Source: Mugil cephalus
Lineage: Eukaryota > Chordata > Actinopteri > Mugiliformes > Mugilidae
Direction of reading: 5' to 3'
DNA length: 64,000 bases
NCBI RefSeq assembly: GCF_022458985.1
Contig: NC_061773.1
Location: 24,338,001-24,402,000 of the forward strand
Shown here: positions 1 to 12,000 of the stretch, in pieces
Position numbering within the stretch: the stretch's first letter is position 1
How the letters are laid out: the number at the start of each line of letters is the position of its first letter
Notes under the pieces: generated by a model
Database searches by the model: none
Seen by the model: only the letters and a program-made list of their open reading frames with translations
Told to the model about the DNA's origin: nothing
Made by a program: the position numbers and the translations under genes

Positions 1-3000
1 CTGACATCAATGGTTTATCCAGAGAAATGTTGCACATGACTTCCAGTACACCAGAAGAACACACCAGGAAGCGTTCAGTCAATGAGGTGTCACCTGGGCG
101 TCACAGATATAACAGACAAAACGTTTCCTTTAATGAATAACATGACGTCTGAGTGTTTAAACCTTGCTATCGTATCAATCTTGCTAGCGACAAGCCTCAA
201 GACGTAGCAGTGAGGTCCACGACTGACATACAGCACCTCAAGAAAGGTTTAGAAAGATCTGCAAAGGCGTCCATGAATTCTGAAGACTGTGACTCTGTGA
301 TCATAACCTTCACACTGGCTTTGAACTGTTGGAATAGCTGTGAACATGTGCTCAGACGTTCAATGTTCCACAGGATGAACTGTAACAACCCCAGAATTTT
401 CATTTATCATCCACAGCTGTATTTTGACTTTATTGCTAATTACAAACATTTATATATGTTCATGCAACCATCTGGATTTCCTGCACTTCTGCACGAAAAC
501 GATTCAAAACATCATTCGATTTTCACACAAGTCCTGAAAGTAATTACATATCTGTGACTTGCGAAAGAAAGTGCACTACTAGGATTAAAAGTTAATTTTA
601 AGGCCAAATTCGAGATTGTTTGTTTGTTTGTTTTTGCAGAAAAGCTGTTTTGCTGCTTCTGGGCCAGAGTGATTATTGATGGACCACTAAATTCTCATTC
701 ATACCAGTGAGTGCTAAAATAAAATGTCTTTGAGTTGAATCTTAAGGGAAAATGCAACATGCAGCAAGCACACAAGCCATTCTACAAAGAAGAACAAGAA
801 AAGAATGACAAAATGAATGTTTTTGGGGATGGCCAAGTCATGTTGAGGAATAACCTGAAACAAGCAGTTTATTTGAAGAAACCCCACCAGCATCTCAGGC
901 CTGAAGTAGTTCTGGACTGCAGAATTTTCCAAAATGCTATAGGCGACTGATGAGAAGTTACTAGAAATTTTTAGAAACGCTGATATTGCTGCACAGGAGG
1001 GTCACAGCAGATATTAAAAACAAGGGTTCACTTCCTTTGGCACCTCACAGATGATCTATGTACATGCACATGATGCATTTTTTCAAGTAAATATATGTTA
1101 ATATTTCCATTTCATTTGTTTGATTGATCTCATTCACTTTCAGAATTAAATATCTGCTCATGTTTAGAGACATTTTTGTGCAGACATGTAGAAAATTCCA
1201 AGTGGTGCAAATACTTTTAAGCGACACTGTAAGTTTTTAATTGTCAACTTGGATATACGCTAAAGAATCATGCTGCACCTCTGCACTGCCTGAGAGGGAA
1301 AAGACTTGTTTAATGGTGTCATCTGAGTATATCTGAAAAGAAATGACTGCCCTACAACAGCTTTGTTCCACATTTGCAGGGCATCATATGACTATAACTC
1401 AATTACAGCAACTCCTTAACCTCAGAAAGTAAGCGAGTATGTAATGTGTAGAGAAGAAAAGCCCCTTTGTCACAGCTGCACCATGTGGGCTTGCAATATA
1501 AATATGAAAGGCGGCGACTGGAGAGGAACCAGGTTTCTGCTAGACAGATTCAGATCCTTTACTGAAGTGAAAGTAATAATGTCACACTGTAAAAGACAGC
1601 ATCACACAGCGTCTCAATTACCTCCACTTCCATCTCATTTGCTTTTTCCAAAGTGAATTACTCTGCGATTTTATCTGCTCGGCCTTGTAAAAATGAGACG
1701 AGAGTGACTCTGGGGTTGAGCCGCTCACAACCAGGAGATGTTCTGTACATGTACTGTATTTATATTATAATGAAGAGTCCTACATGCAGGTAGCTTCTTT
1801 TGAGGCTATTCCTATGAACGCAATGGTTGACTCACCAGCCACCAGGCAAATTGGGTTGATCTCAACTGATGCTGTGCCAGTCTTTTTGATGTCCTCAAGG
1901 TCATAGACTTCTGTTGTGTGTTTTTCAGGACCTTTTTTCAGATGTGGTGCAAGATTCCCATCTATAAAAACAACATTTATATGTGAGTTTACTGTACATC
2001 AGCATGATGTTAGGCAGAGACATCAGACAACAATATGCATCAAGGATACATTGTGCTGTTAAACTTCATTACTGGAAAAAATGAAGAGATAAATTAGGGC
2101 TGGTCAGTACTGGTTCATACTGAATATTGGTATTTTTTTCGTTATGATATGAATTTTAGTATAGATCATTTTCAATGTAGCGCTTTTAAACACACATGGT
2201 GCAACTGCATCCCTTGGGCGTAGTGGCGATGGAAAGGTCCGAAAAAGGAAGTGGCAGAAGAGAAGAAAAAAGGTGCTGTCATTTAGTTTTTTTTTTTGTT
2301 TTTTTAGGGTAACCAGACATCCCTGATCGCTGGGGACAGTCCCCGTTTTGGGTGACCTGTTCCTCGGCTAAAGCTGTTTGCAAAAATGTCCCCAGTATTA
2401 GCTTTTTATGAATGAGAAAAAAAATGTTGCGTGCATACTACAACTACAGTTATTACGGTAGCCGGTTGCGCTGCTACTGACATCACAGACATAACAGTTT
2501 AAATATGACTAAATATGTCAAAATAAATGAAATCTCTTTCCACATCAGCAGGCAGTTCTAACACGAGGCCATATAAACCTGTTTTCCTACTAGTGTGGGA
2601 TTATTCTACAATATTTATTCATCATCACAATAAAATAGTCCATCCTCAGTCAATCTAATGCATTAATTACTCTCTCAACCAGTAGGAACTGTTGTAAACA
2701 TGTTATTATGCATGAGAAAAAAAAAGTACCGTAATACCATCAGAATTTTTCAAATAAATACTGTAATATACATCCAGCTCTAAGCTAAATTTACTCTCAA
2801 CTGAATTTATCACCTTTGTCTGTTTTGCGATAGGCTTTAGATGCGTTTGACTTCTTCTCCCTCATGCTTCTCAGCTTGTTCACCATAGTCTTGATCTCAC
2901 CTTAAGAGAAAACATATCATATCATTTGAAAGCCAAACACAAAACGTACAGTGATTGGGCCACGCTGGGGGAAGTAACTGACGCTCACCGCACACATCTG

Positions 3001-4042
3001 CTGCATTTTCAGACTGATCCTGAGGCAGTCTGAGGGCTTTGAGTCTTTCGTAGCCGGCTTGGCTGGACAGTTTATCCTTGCTGTTCCATATTTGAAGTCT
3101 GATTTTCCGAGGGAGCAGACTGATCAACGTGTCCCTGTTGACTCTGACGTTGAAATTCTGGGACCAGCCAACCCACGTCTGATCTCCTTCGCGCCACGTT
3201 CTCAGAATCTGTTACAACAATCCACATTTCGCATCGGAAACAAATATTTCATTCAGCAGCAGGAGCTTTTGAAGCGCGTTTGACATCTGCATGAAAATAA
3301 CTCCTGTGCAAATAGGGGGGAACTATTTACTGTAACTCTACACCCTGTAGTTTATTCTTTCAGGATGTTTATGAATTTTTCATTAGATAGGTGGACACAC
3401 ATACATGTACTAGGTCGATATTACCTTGCACTCATCTGCTTTGTACATTTTTGCGACAGGACCAAACACTACTACGTCCACTTTGGCTGTCTCCGTGTCA
3501 TCCGGTAATAACTTGTATTCAATGTGAAAGCTGCTCTGAGCTTTATGTGCTTTCATCGAACCAGTGGTTGAATCTTTATTTGCTTTCATTCCCTTTTCAG
3601 GAGTTTCCGAAGCGTCAACATCTTCCCCTGAAACAGGACACAAGTTTATGAATCCGACCAATAATAAAATTTTAGCTGTAATCTCCGCTTGTTTACTTTA
3701 TAGTACTGAGATTCCCATGCAGCTAATATTAATTCCAGTATTAATGAATTAATTGTGTCACATGTTTGACATGAAAAACATACCTTGTGGGATAGCAAGG
3801 GCAATGTAAACGCTCCATGTGACGTAATAGGAGCCGTCATCTGTTTGTGCTGTGATATCCTCATCTGGAACTGACCTAGTTTCCAGTCCCTGTTCCTCAG
3901 ACAACAAGTCAGCCTCCGGTACAAGGACGTCTTCCTGCCTTTTGTCTGCAACTTCTCCATCGTCACACTCTCGCTGTGGAAGATCAAGGCTCTTATCCGG
4001 CGCACTGGCCATGGGGTCGGCTTCTTCTGTAGCACTTTCCAT
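1..4042 (-). CDS. cfap92: cfap92 (KIAA1257-like), 5' part, runs off left edge
   Basis: Coding exons in transcript order on the minus strand: 4042-3784, 3627-3425, 3208-2989, 2900-2814, 1961-1836, 93-1 (cut by the window edge). All have AG acceptors and GT donors, and the phases (1,0,1,1,1) join without a stop, giving about 329 residues. The start is the ATG at 4042, eight bases into the second exon. The first ~115 residues are acidic and low in complexity. Then comes the block SSFHIEYKLLPDD ... KVDVVVFGPVAKMYK ... TWREGDQTWVGWSQNF ... LQIWNSKDKLSSQAGYERLKALRL, which I recognise as the conserved domain (DUF4550) of CFAP92/KIAA1257. The last exon (GDTSLTERF..., NISLDKPLMS) was placed by phase and by family resemblance. 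The human protein is called cilia- and flagella-associated, with no biochemical activity known to me. In human it also neighbours EFCC1, which supports the call. The rest of the gene is left of the window. Confidence 0.85.
94..1835 (-). other. cfap92 intron, no gene seen
   Basis: This 1.7-kb intron separates the exons ending at 1836 and starting at 93. It holds only short open frames without splice support or recognisable products. A short stretch near 1180-1235 looks like the edge of a dispersed repeat, but I cannot name it. Confidence 0.6.
2306..2740 (+). repeat. unnamed dispersed repeat, copy 1 of 3
   Basis: Begins GGTAACCAGACATCCCTGAT and contains GGGGACAGTCCCC, the phrase TTTTATGAATGAGAAAAAAA, ATTACGGTAGCC, CAGTTTAAATATGA and CTACTAGTGTGGGATTATT. 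The same landmarks recur in the same order and orientation at 8575-8960 and 26446-26935. No coding capacity. It sits in a cfap92 intron. It may be a non-autonomous DNA transposon, but I do not see convincing terminal inverted repeats. Confidence 0.75.
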
Positions 4043-4360
4043 AATAATCACTGTAGGAAAATGGAAAATGAAAAAGCAGTGCTGTTGCTGGTAAAAGTGT
4101 GTGTCATGTAGCCAAAATGAAACAACAAGTCAATTAGTTAACCTTTGAAAAATCCACACTTGAAAGTAAGATGTTTGGCAGGAAAAGGAGAAACAGGAAC
4201 AAAATCCCTTCGAACGCCTTAATTTCAAAATCCAATTTTAATAATTATCTCCGCTTATTATTCTTATTGCTTGTTATGTGAAGGTGGGAACCTGTTTTGA
4301 AACTGGTTTAGACTGAGGGACTCAAATATTTCTTAAATTGACTCAATTTAATTGCTAGAT

Positions 4361-4361
4361 G

Positions 4362-4457
<96 letters not shown>
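4361..4457. repeat. (GATA)n microsatellite
   Basis: Nearly uninterrupted GATA tetranucleotide tract of roughly 24 units in the first intron of cfap92. Confidence 0.97.
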
Positions 4458-4460
<3 letters not shown>

Positions 4461-4917
4461 TTTGCAATATAATACTGTAATTATTACTGTGACATAGATC
4501 TTGTCACAGTAAATTACTGTGAATATATCACAGTATATTACTAGAAATATGCAGTAAATTACTGTCTCACAATTCGTAAGTTATAGCTAAATAAAATTAA
4601 ATGAAGTTAAATATATTCCTACATAATTATTACTGAGTAATTTAAAAGGGGAAAAGAAACTATTTTGTGTTCTCAAAATTAGATTTTTATTAGGCCCATT
4701 AACTTGTGGAAAATCTCAAAACAAGGCAATCGCTGACAATTATCTGCAAGGCCACTGTGTATGTGTGTGTGCTTTGTTTTTGTATAAATAATAATATTAA
4801 GAGAACATTGGATCCGTCCCCGGACAGTCAGAAGTGATTTAAGTCAATTTAGCTTAACGCTGACAAAGTCTCGTCTAAGAGTTCAGCAGAGTAACTTAAA
4901 TGTCACTTGGTTCATAC

Positions 4918-5010
4918 CTTCTTTCTTGTCACTTCAGCTGGAGAACTGGATGTCGCAGTTTAATGTTGTCGACTCGTTTCATTTCATGCCGTGAGTGTGA
5001 GTGAAGTTGA
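4918..5010 (-). other. cfap92: probable 5' untranslated first exon of cfap92
   Basis: A good donor site (AAG|GTATGA on the minus strand, exon ending at 4918) faces the acceptor just upstream of the cfap92 start-codon exon at 4050. There is no useful ATG in between, so this is inferred to be a non-coding leader exon. Its 5' end is not defined by the sequence; the value given is a guess bounded by the X-box near 5070. Confidence 0.45.
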
Positions 5011-5069
5011 AGTTGCTGAAGTAGTTTTCGCCTATGACTTCGGCCTATGTGTGGTCCATGGTACAACGC

Positions 5070-5083
5070 GTCGCCACGGTAAC
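5070..5083. promoter_or_regulatory. RFX-type X-box between cfap92 and efcc1
   Basis: GTCGCC-AC-GGTAAC fits the X-box consensus GTNRCC-N(0-3)-RGYAAC at every defined position. It lies in a short tandem array of CCACGGTAA units (about 5072-5098) and about 150 bp upstream of the cfap92 leader-exon donor. RFX factors bind X-boxes in promoters of ciliary genes, so a role in cfap92 transcription, perhaps shared with efcc1 (start codon about 1 kb away), is inferred. Confidence 0.7.
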
Positions 5084-5974
5084 CACGGTAACCACGGCAG
5101 TGGAGGAATCCCATCCAGTGAAAGAAAACACGCGAGAAGTTGGATTCACTTCTCGTCTGTGCGTCAGACTGATGCAACTGTATGGACTGACGGCAAGTAA
5201 ATCAGTTTAGTGAAGCAAAAAAAAGAAGAAAAAAAGGAGTAGAATCTTAACCCTTTACAGGGCACTCATTAAAATAGATTTTTTTATTCTATTTTAATGT
5301 TTTATTTTGTTTATACTGTAATACTTTTTAATAATGGCTGCAAATACAACTTTGCACTTCACTGTGCATTACCGTTTGTATAACTGCATGTGACAAATAA
5401 TCTTCTTATCTTAATGAAATGAATCAATACACTAACAAAAAGCAACTGAAACTGCATTTATTGTATTTACTGAAAAATTAACAGGAACCAGCGAAATATC
5501 TATAAAATAAAGCTGCAGACAAAACGCGGATCGGTAATTAAAAATGATGATCAGGAAGGAGAACAAAGGAGGGTTCAAGCTTTGCAAAAAAAAAAAAAAA
5601 AAGTCACATATAAGCGTGCATTACCCAGCACACAGCCAGTACTGTTACAATTCTTAACTGGAAGAAGAAGAAAAAAAAGGCAGCATACTTCTGTTGCAGG
5701 ACCTATTAGTCTCTTGGGTATCTTACATCTTAACAAGGTCTTACCCAAGTGAATGGCAAAAGTTTACACACCTGGTGGCAATTATACCGAGGCAAACGGC
5801 AGTGGAGGACTGTTATAGAAGGCTATGTGTATGTTGGTGAAGTCCTGGCCGGGACCCCTGGTTGTGGATTTTGGGGGCAGTGCTAAATTCAAATGTGCTC
5901 TGTTTTTAACGCACGCCTCGTTGCAGCTCCGCCAGTCAGCTCCAGGTTTCTGCACAGAGCAAGAGCAGGAACAA

Positions 5975-6003
5975 ACACACACACACACACAAGCACACAC
6001 ACA
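5975..6003. repeat. (CA)n tract upstream of the efcc1 start codon
   Basis: Interrupted CA dinucleotide tract ending about 65 bp before the efcc1 start codon, probably in its 5' untranslated region or core promoter. Confidence 0.85.
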
Positions 6004-6068
6004 GGATGCCGCAAGGAGAAACAAACAACTCTGTTCGGTTTGTGGAAATATGATGCTGTTCAGAACAA

Positions 6069-9000
6069 ATGATGGATGCCCTAGACTCCTTTGATCCTTA
6101 CAGCCGACCAGCGCGCAGGACGCAATGGATCGTCAGCACTCTGGCTTACCATTACGGACTGGACCGGGGGGTGGAAAACGAAATTATAGTTTTGGCCACC
6201 GGACTGGACCAATATCTGCAGGAGATTTTCCACCATATGGACTATCAAGGAGGAGGCAAAATCCCCGTGGACGACTTCAACATCTTGTGTGAAGTTCTGG
6301 GGCTGAACAAAGAGTCGGAGGACACGGAATGCACCGGCGTGCTGGAAAACTTACCCAGCGAGCTCAGCTTCAGACACTTCCACGCCAAACTGTGCGGGTA
6401 CTTCAGCACCAAAGCCGGGTGCCAGTATGAGAACGGCCGGCTGCTGGTCGGGAAGGACAGCGAGCACATAGAGACTCAGATCCGCCTGAGGAGCCCCTTG
6501 AAGCGGCGAGAGAAGCTGCTGTCCGTGGGAGCGAGCGGCGGCTCCTCTCCGTCTCCGGAGGGACGGCACGCCTCCGGCTGCAGGCACGGCTCCTGCACCA
6601 GGGAGTGCTACGAGGAGATCGTGGCCCTGGAGGAAGCGGAGGACCGGATAACCAAGCTGGAAGATGAGAACGCAAGTTTGAGGGAGCTGATTGAGGACAT
6701 GCGAGCCGCGCTCCAGAGCAGCGACGCCCGCTGCTTGGCTTTGCAGGTGAGGGGTACTGGAGGTTTCCCACCAAACACCAGACGTCATTTGGACGTTGGT
6801 TTTTGGGCTAAATCTGGTCGGTCCGTCATAGTCTTGATTTAGTCCAGAAATGGTCAGTGAAAATGGTGAAAATTGTGTTGTGTTCACTTTTCAACCAAAT
6901 TTAGACGTTGTTTGGACGCACATGAGTATTTTTGCTGGGCGGGTTAAGTCGGTTGTGGTTTAATTTATTTATTTTTTATTATGTGTGACATTTAGTTGGC
7001 TCATCCAAGCCTCTGAAAACGCACAGTAGCGGAGCACTTTATATCAGGGAACAGGGGCACCCCCTGGGTTCCCCCCCTCTCACCAACCTAGAAGGGGCCG
7101 CTGCGCCAACACCCAAAGCTTTTATTAAAGAATGTATAAAGCATTATTAAATGACAATAAAGCCATACCTGGCAACTGGCATGTTAAAACCTTTCACAAG
7201 TAGAAAGAGGTACCCAGGTTTTCAGGATTAACAACCTGGCAACAAAAGAATTGAGAAGGTTAATCCATACATATTTTATCCGTTTTTTATGACAATCCAT
7301 CACATCTATAAGTATAAATAAGTGCGTGTTCGTTAGCTTTAATTAAGGCAATCATTACAACTTTTAAACTCATCACCCTGCTATTACAGCATCACTTTAC
7401 CTTTGCATTATAACTGCAGACACAATGTAGAAACTCCTGGTACTCTCTGAAGACTTTCTTAAAACTAACTACTGATCACAACCTATTTATGCCTATCTCA
7501 CAACTTTTTAAATGATTTATAACTGGTCTATGTGATCTGGCATCCATTAAAGTTGTAGTAAAACATTAGCTATATGGTGCCAGATTAAAGAATGGTGCAA
7601 AAGTCTGTGATCTTTTATTGATGACTTTATGGTATTAGAACATGAGAATTCCCCTATCTTTGATAAATGATATATGACTGCTGTTATTAGAAGGTAGAGA
7701 TATCGTTACATCCTGAATAACCCCAAGGCAGTTCTTTTGAAGTGATCTCTTAATTTAGCCATTGGTTACATTTGCACTTGCTTATGCATATTTCAGCATA
7801 TTTCATTGATCTAGTGTCCCCGGGTAACCCGTTTGCCTTCTCCTCAGGTTGGACTGTGGAAGAGCCATTCCAAACATAAACCAGAAGAAGGCTGTTTTGT
7901 CGCCCGCCAGAAACAAGCCGCCCAGAAAAGTGCGGCCACCAGCAACCTGAAGAGCCTGCAGAACATTATCCACGAGATAGAACTGTTGCGTAGCTCTAAG
8001 GACCGCCAGGTGGAGGAGGCCATGCTGTGTAATCAGAGACTGGAGCAGGAACTGTGGAGCTCTAAAGAGGCCGTGACCGCTCTGGAGGACTGCAACCGGG
8101 TCCTGAAGAAGGAGCAGGTGGTGATGAGGAGAAGGGTGGAGGAGGCCCGGCAGGCGCTGCTCAGCGGTCTGGGTAAAGTGAAGGAACTGGAAGCCAAGGC
8201 CAGACACGTGCCAGCACTGCAGAGACACGTCCTCCAGCTGGAATCAGAGCTCCTCTACTACAGGTAAAAAAAACCCCACTCACATCTGGCATTTTAGCAT
8301 CAACAGATACTACTTGTTTTAACTGTTAGGCAGTGGTATGGTAAGACACAGCCTGACTTTCAGCAGGACATCACAAAACATTATGGTTTTCATCCGGGTC
8401 ATGAAAAAAACAAGCTGCAACAAGGGCAAACTGGACTTGTGTGGTTTCTTCAAGACAATTTGCCACTCATCCAAGTAATTTCATTTCCATCACAGCAAGG
8501 CGAGGTGAAGATGAAAACCTCTGAACAACGAGCACTTGTTCCAAAAAAGGAGCCGTGTCAGTTGTTTGAGTTTTTTAGGCTGACCAGATGTCCCCGATTT
8601 GTGGGGTCATTCCCTGTTTTGTATGACCTGTCCCCTGTCCCCAGAAATAACACAGATTTTAGCATTTTATGAATGAGAAAAAAATGTTGCGCACAGACTA
8701 CATTTATTACGGTAGCCAGTCACTCTGCTATTGACATTACAGACATAGCAGTTTAAATATGAATAAACATGTCAAAATAGATGACACTGTAATTGCCCCT
8801 GTTACTTAATTTCAGTGAGTTAACTTTTTTTTTTCTCCGAGCTGTAAATGTTCCACAATTTTCAAAAATACCATGTTATACATTCCTGGTCACACCACTC
8901 GGCCCCACTTGTTTGTGCTATTTACAACCCCATGAATTGCTTAGTTCAAAACTAAGCCCTGCTAATGCAGAGAAGAGGCTGTGAATATCATTCCTTGGCA

Positions 9001-12000
9001 CAGATAAAAAGGGTTTTGACTTCAGACGTAACGTCATACAAACTCGATTATTGAGACACGCTGGGAGGTGGGCCAGTGAGGACACAACATACACAACACT
9101 AAATGTAAAAATATGAATGGAATATGAAAAACCCAGACAACAATACCAACATTTGCATCCAAGTACAGAAAATTTAGAAAATCAGCGAAAGGAATGCTTT
9201 GCAAAATTCCTGTTGGTCAGAGGTTGAGATGATCCATCAGAACTAATTATCTTTTAGGGATGGGAACGGTGCCTTTATACATTCAGCAGGTTGATGCATT
9301 GAAGTTCACAGGGAGACAACATAGACTAGACATAACCCTACCTGCTCGGTTCAGTCAGCTGTCAAACCTTCAGCAAAACAAACGTCTGGCTCTTCACCAT
9401 GAGAAACACGGGTGGGTTTTGGCAGGGCCCTTGCATTAGGGGGCCTTTTGTGGCTAGAATCAACCATAGTGAATTATAATTCGCCCTGCAGTAGAGTGAA
9501 ATGACTGTGTTTACCTCTGGCTTCATGCCTCCACGGCTCTGCCATGCTATTTATGAAGGCTTGATGTGGTTCACTATTCCAATTTTCAGCCTTGTTGTGT
9601 TTTAGTTTATTGAACAGGCTTCGTGTGTGGCGGGCTGGTCCTGCCCGAGCTCCGCCACCGTTGAGAACTATTCATTTAGGTGGAAGTAAGGGCGTAATTT
9701 GACTTTTAAAGTACAAAGCCACTGGTTTAATGTTTACCTCTGTTTCTTTTGTCTCCGCTTTAGCCATATAACCAGCGTCTGCAGGTTTCTTAGATCGTGT
9801 TATATATTAGTCTTAAGAGCCTCGTCTTGGACATCCAGACACACTACTGCCGGCATCTAGGTGATTCTAAATTTTCAACATTACCTTTCCTTTAACCCTA
9901 AACTCCGCTAATCTATGCAGACCGCGTTCCAAAGTCTTTTCACAGCCCTTCCATTGATGCCTTAATGGCAAATAATTCAACAGCACAAAGGCAAGAGAGA
10001 GCTCCATTGAGCGAGAACCTCAACAGACTGACTGTTTTCATCAATCTCCGCTCCCTTCTTTCACTCCACTCCCAAGTGAACAATACCACATAGGCACCCC
10101 TGATCCTATGGATCTTAGCAACCATGCCCCATGAATATTCAAACAGAAAGCCTCCGCTCTTCCTCAGTTACTTCTTATCATGCTGTTTTTGAATGTGTCA
10201 GGTGAGTTATTAAGTTTAAAGATTTGAATACGACAGCCTTTTCTTCCTGTTTGATGTCTTGCTCTGAAACTACGTGAGTTAAATTTGTTTTTCGCCTCGG
10301 ACAAGACAAAAAAAAAAAAAAGTGGCGCGTTTATAAGTTTATTTCAATTCAAAAAAACAGAAGGGCCCAAATGCAGGACCCAGGAGGCAGGTTCAAAACA
10401 GCAAAACAGCCAGGTCATATAAAAAATAAATGAGGGAACAGGCGAAGATGGAATCCAGAGTGAAAACACAGGAAACCGAAAGAGTAACAAGACACAAGTG
10501 AAACTAATAAGGGTGGAGAAAGCATTCACAGAGGAGGGAAAACACAAAGGTGGGGCGTAAAACAGATCTGGACACATGTAATAAGAAATTAAACGAGAAA
10601 GCTTTCAAACCACAAGTCTTTTGGAAGAATAAATGTGCAGCTTCAGCCAGCAGCAGGTTAACGTGGAGAAACACGTGGACCTGGCTAAAGTAGCATATTA
10701 TATCGTTTTTTCTTCTTTTGTTCAATGTTTCTGTATAAATAAAGATCTGTAGAGCTTCTTAGGCTTCGTAGCCAGACTTAATTCTTATAAAAATACCAGC
10801 TCCATTTACATTTCATTATGAGGCTGATTTGATTGGCCTGGCAGGTCTTTGCTGGAGTATAATCAGTTCCCAATGGAGCGACTCCAAACTAACTTTATGC
10901 TGCAGAATTATTTGGGTGGGGTGAGTTGTGTTGGCTCGGGGTTAAGCCAGGCTACGAGTTTTCCCATTAATGCGCTGTGCCAATCTAACCACTAACGGTT
11001 CGGTTTTGATATCCTCATCTTCAGCGTACAATCATCGTTACAGCGTTCTCCAGGCTTCTCCAAGTAAATCTTGACAACGAAACCTAATTTCCTGAAATTG
11101 TCGACTCTCCCCCGTGTGTGATTTCCACATTGATTGAGTTTCCTGTTTTTTAGCGTTTGGTAAAGGTCAGTTTTCTCATGTAGAAAATCCCCTTTCAGCG
11201 CTCCATCATCATCCCGGCTGAAGTCAGTTTGAAAAATAAAAAATGTATTGGCTTGAAACTCAAGGTGTGTGTGGGTGTTGTTGCATAACATGTCTGTGGT
11301 TGCTTTGGATTGCAAGAGCAATCTGAGGGTCAGCTGGACCCCCACCCCACCCTCCACCTACCACCACCACAACCCCCAACGCCACCACCACCACCACCAT
11401 CAAGATGATAATTTTAATTCTTTTTAGCTCCAGAAGGCAAAAGGAACCTAAATCAGTCACTGTAGTCTATAGAGCTCTGTGGGCCAGAATGATTAGACAA
11501 TGGGAAACACACCGAGAGGAACAAAAAGAAATGAGGGGGTGGACGGAGTACCATCTGGAGGAAGGAGCAAACACTCAGCTGTTTGTTCATGAAATGACAG
11601 ACATGTTTTCCGAGGCTCGCAAGAGAGGAATTGCTTCATTCATGTTCCCACCTTCTATTTGTCTTCCAGAGAAAAGACGTGGAGGGGAGAGCCAGAATCA
11701 TTAAACATGAACTTTGGTCATTCAGTTTCATTATCCCCTTGATTCCTGACTCACTTTGTGTAGTTTTGAGGATTTCTTGAGAGAATACCCAAGAACATGT
11801 GTCCTGAGAGAGCAAGTTTTAAAACTCACTTTTCGTTTTAACAGCACGCCCGCGGACTTCTTCTCCGTGTGGCGCTAACCCCTGGCCCTCTGAAGGCAGG
11901 TCCCAGGGGAGGCGTAATCTCAGAGCCTTTTCATGCTCCCTGCGTGGTGCCTGAGAGTGCAGGCGAGAGGAGGGTCTAGCGGAGCATTTATCCGACCCGG

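Noticed and set aside
153-557. 134-codon plus-strand frame and its minus-strand partner at 197-403
   Set aside because: Both are in the cfap92 intron between 1836 and 93, with no recognisable domain; inserting either would break the matching phases of the flanking cfap92 exons.
4505-4560. Palindromic ACAGTAAATTACTGT phrases as a possible element end
   Set aside because: Short AT-rich palindromes recur by chance (also near 21080) and no matching partner end was found.
11260-11460. 66-codon minus-strand frame rich in Val and Gly
   Set aside because: Comes from a simple CCACCACC-type tract; low complexity only.
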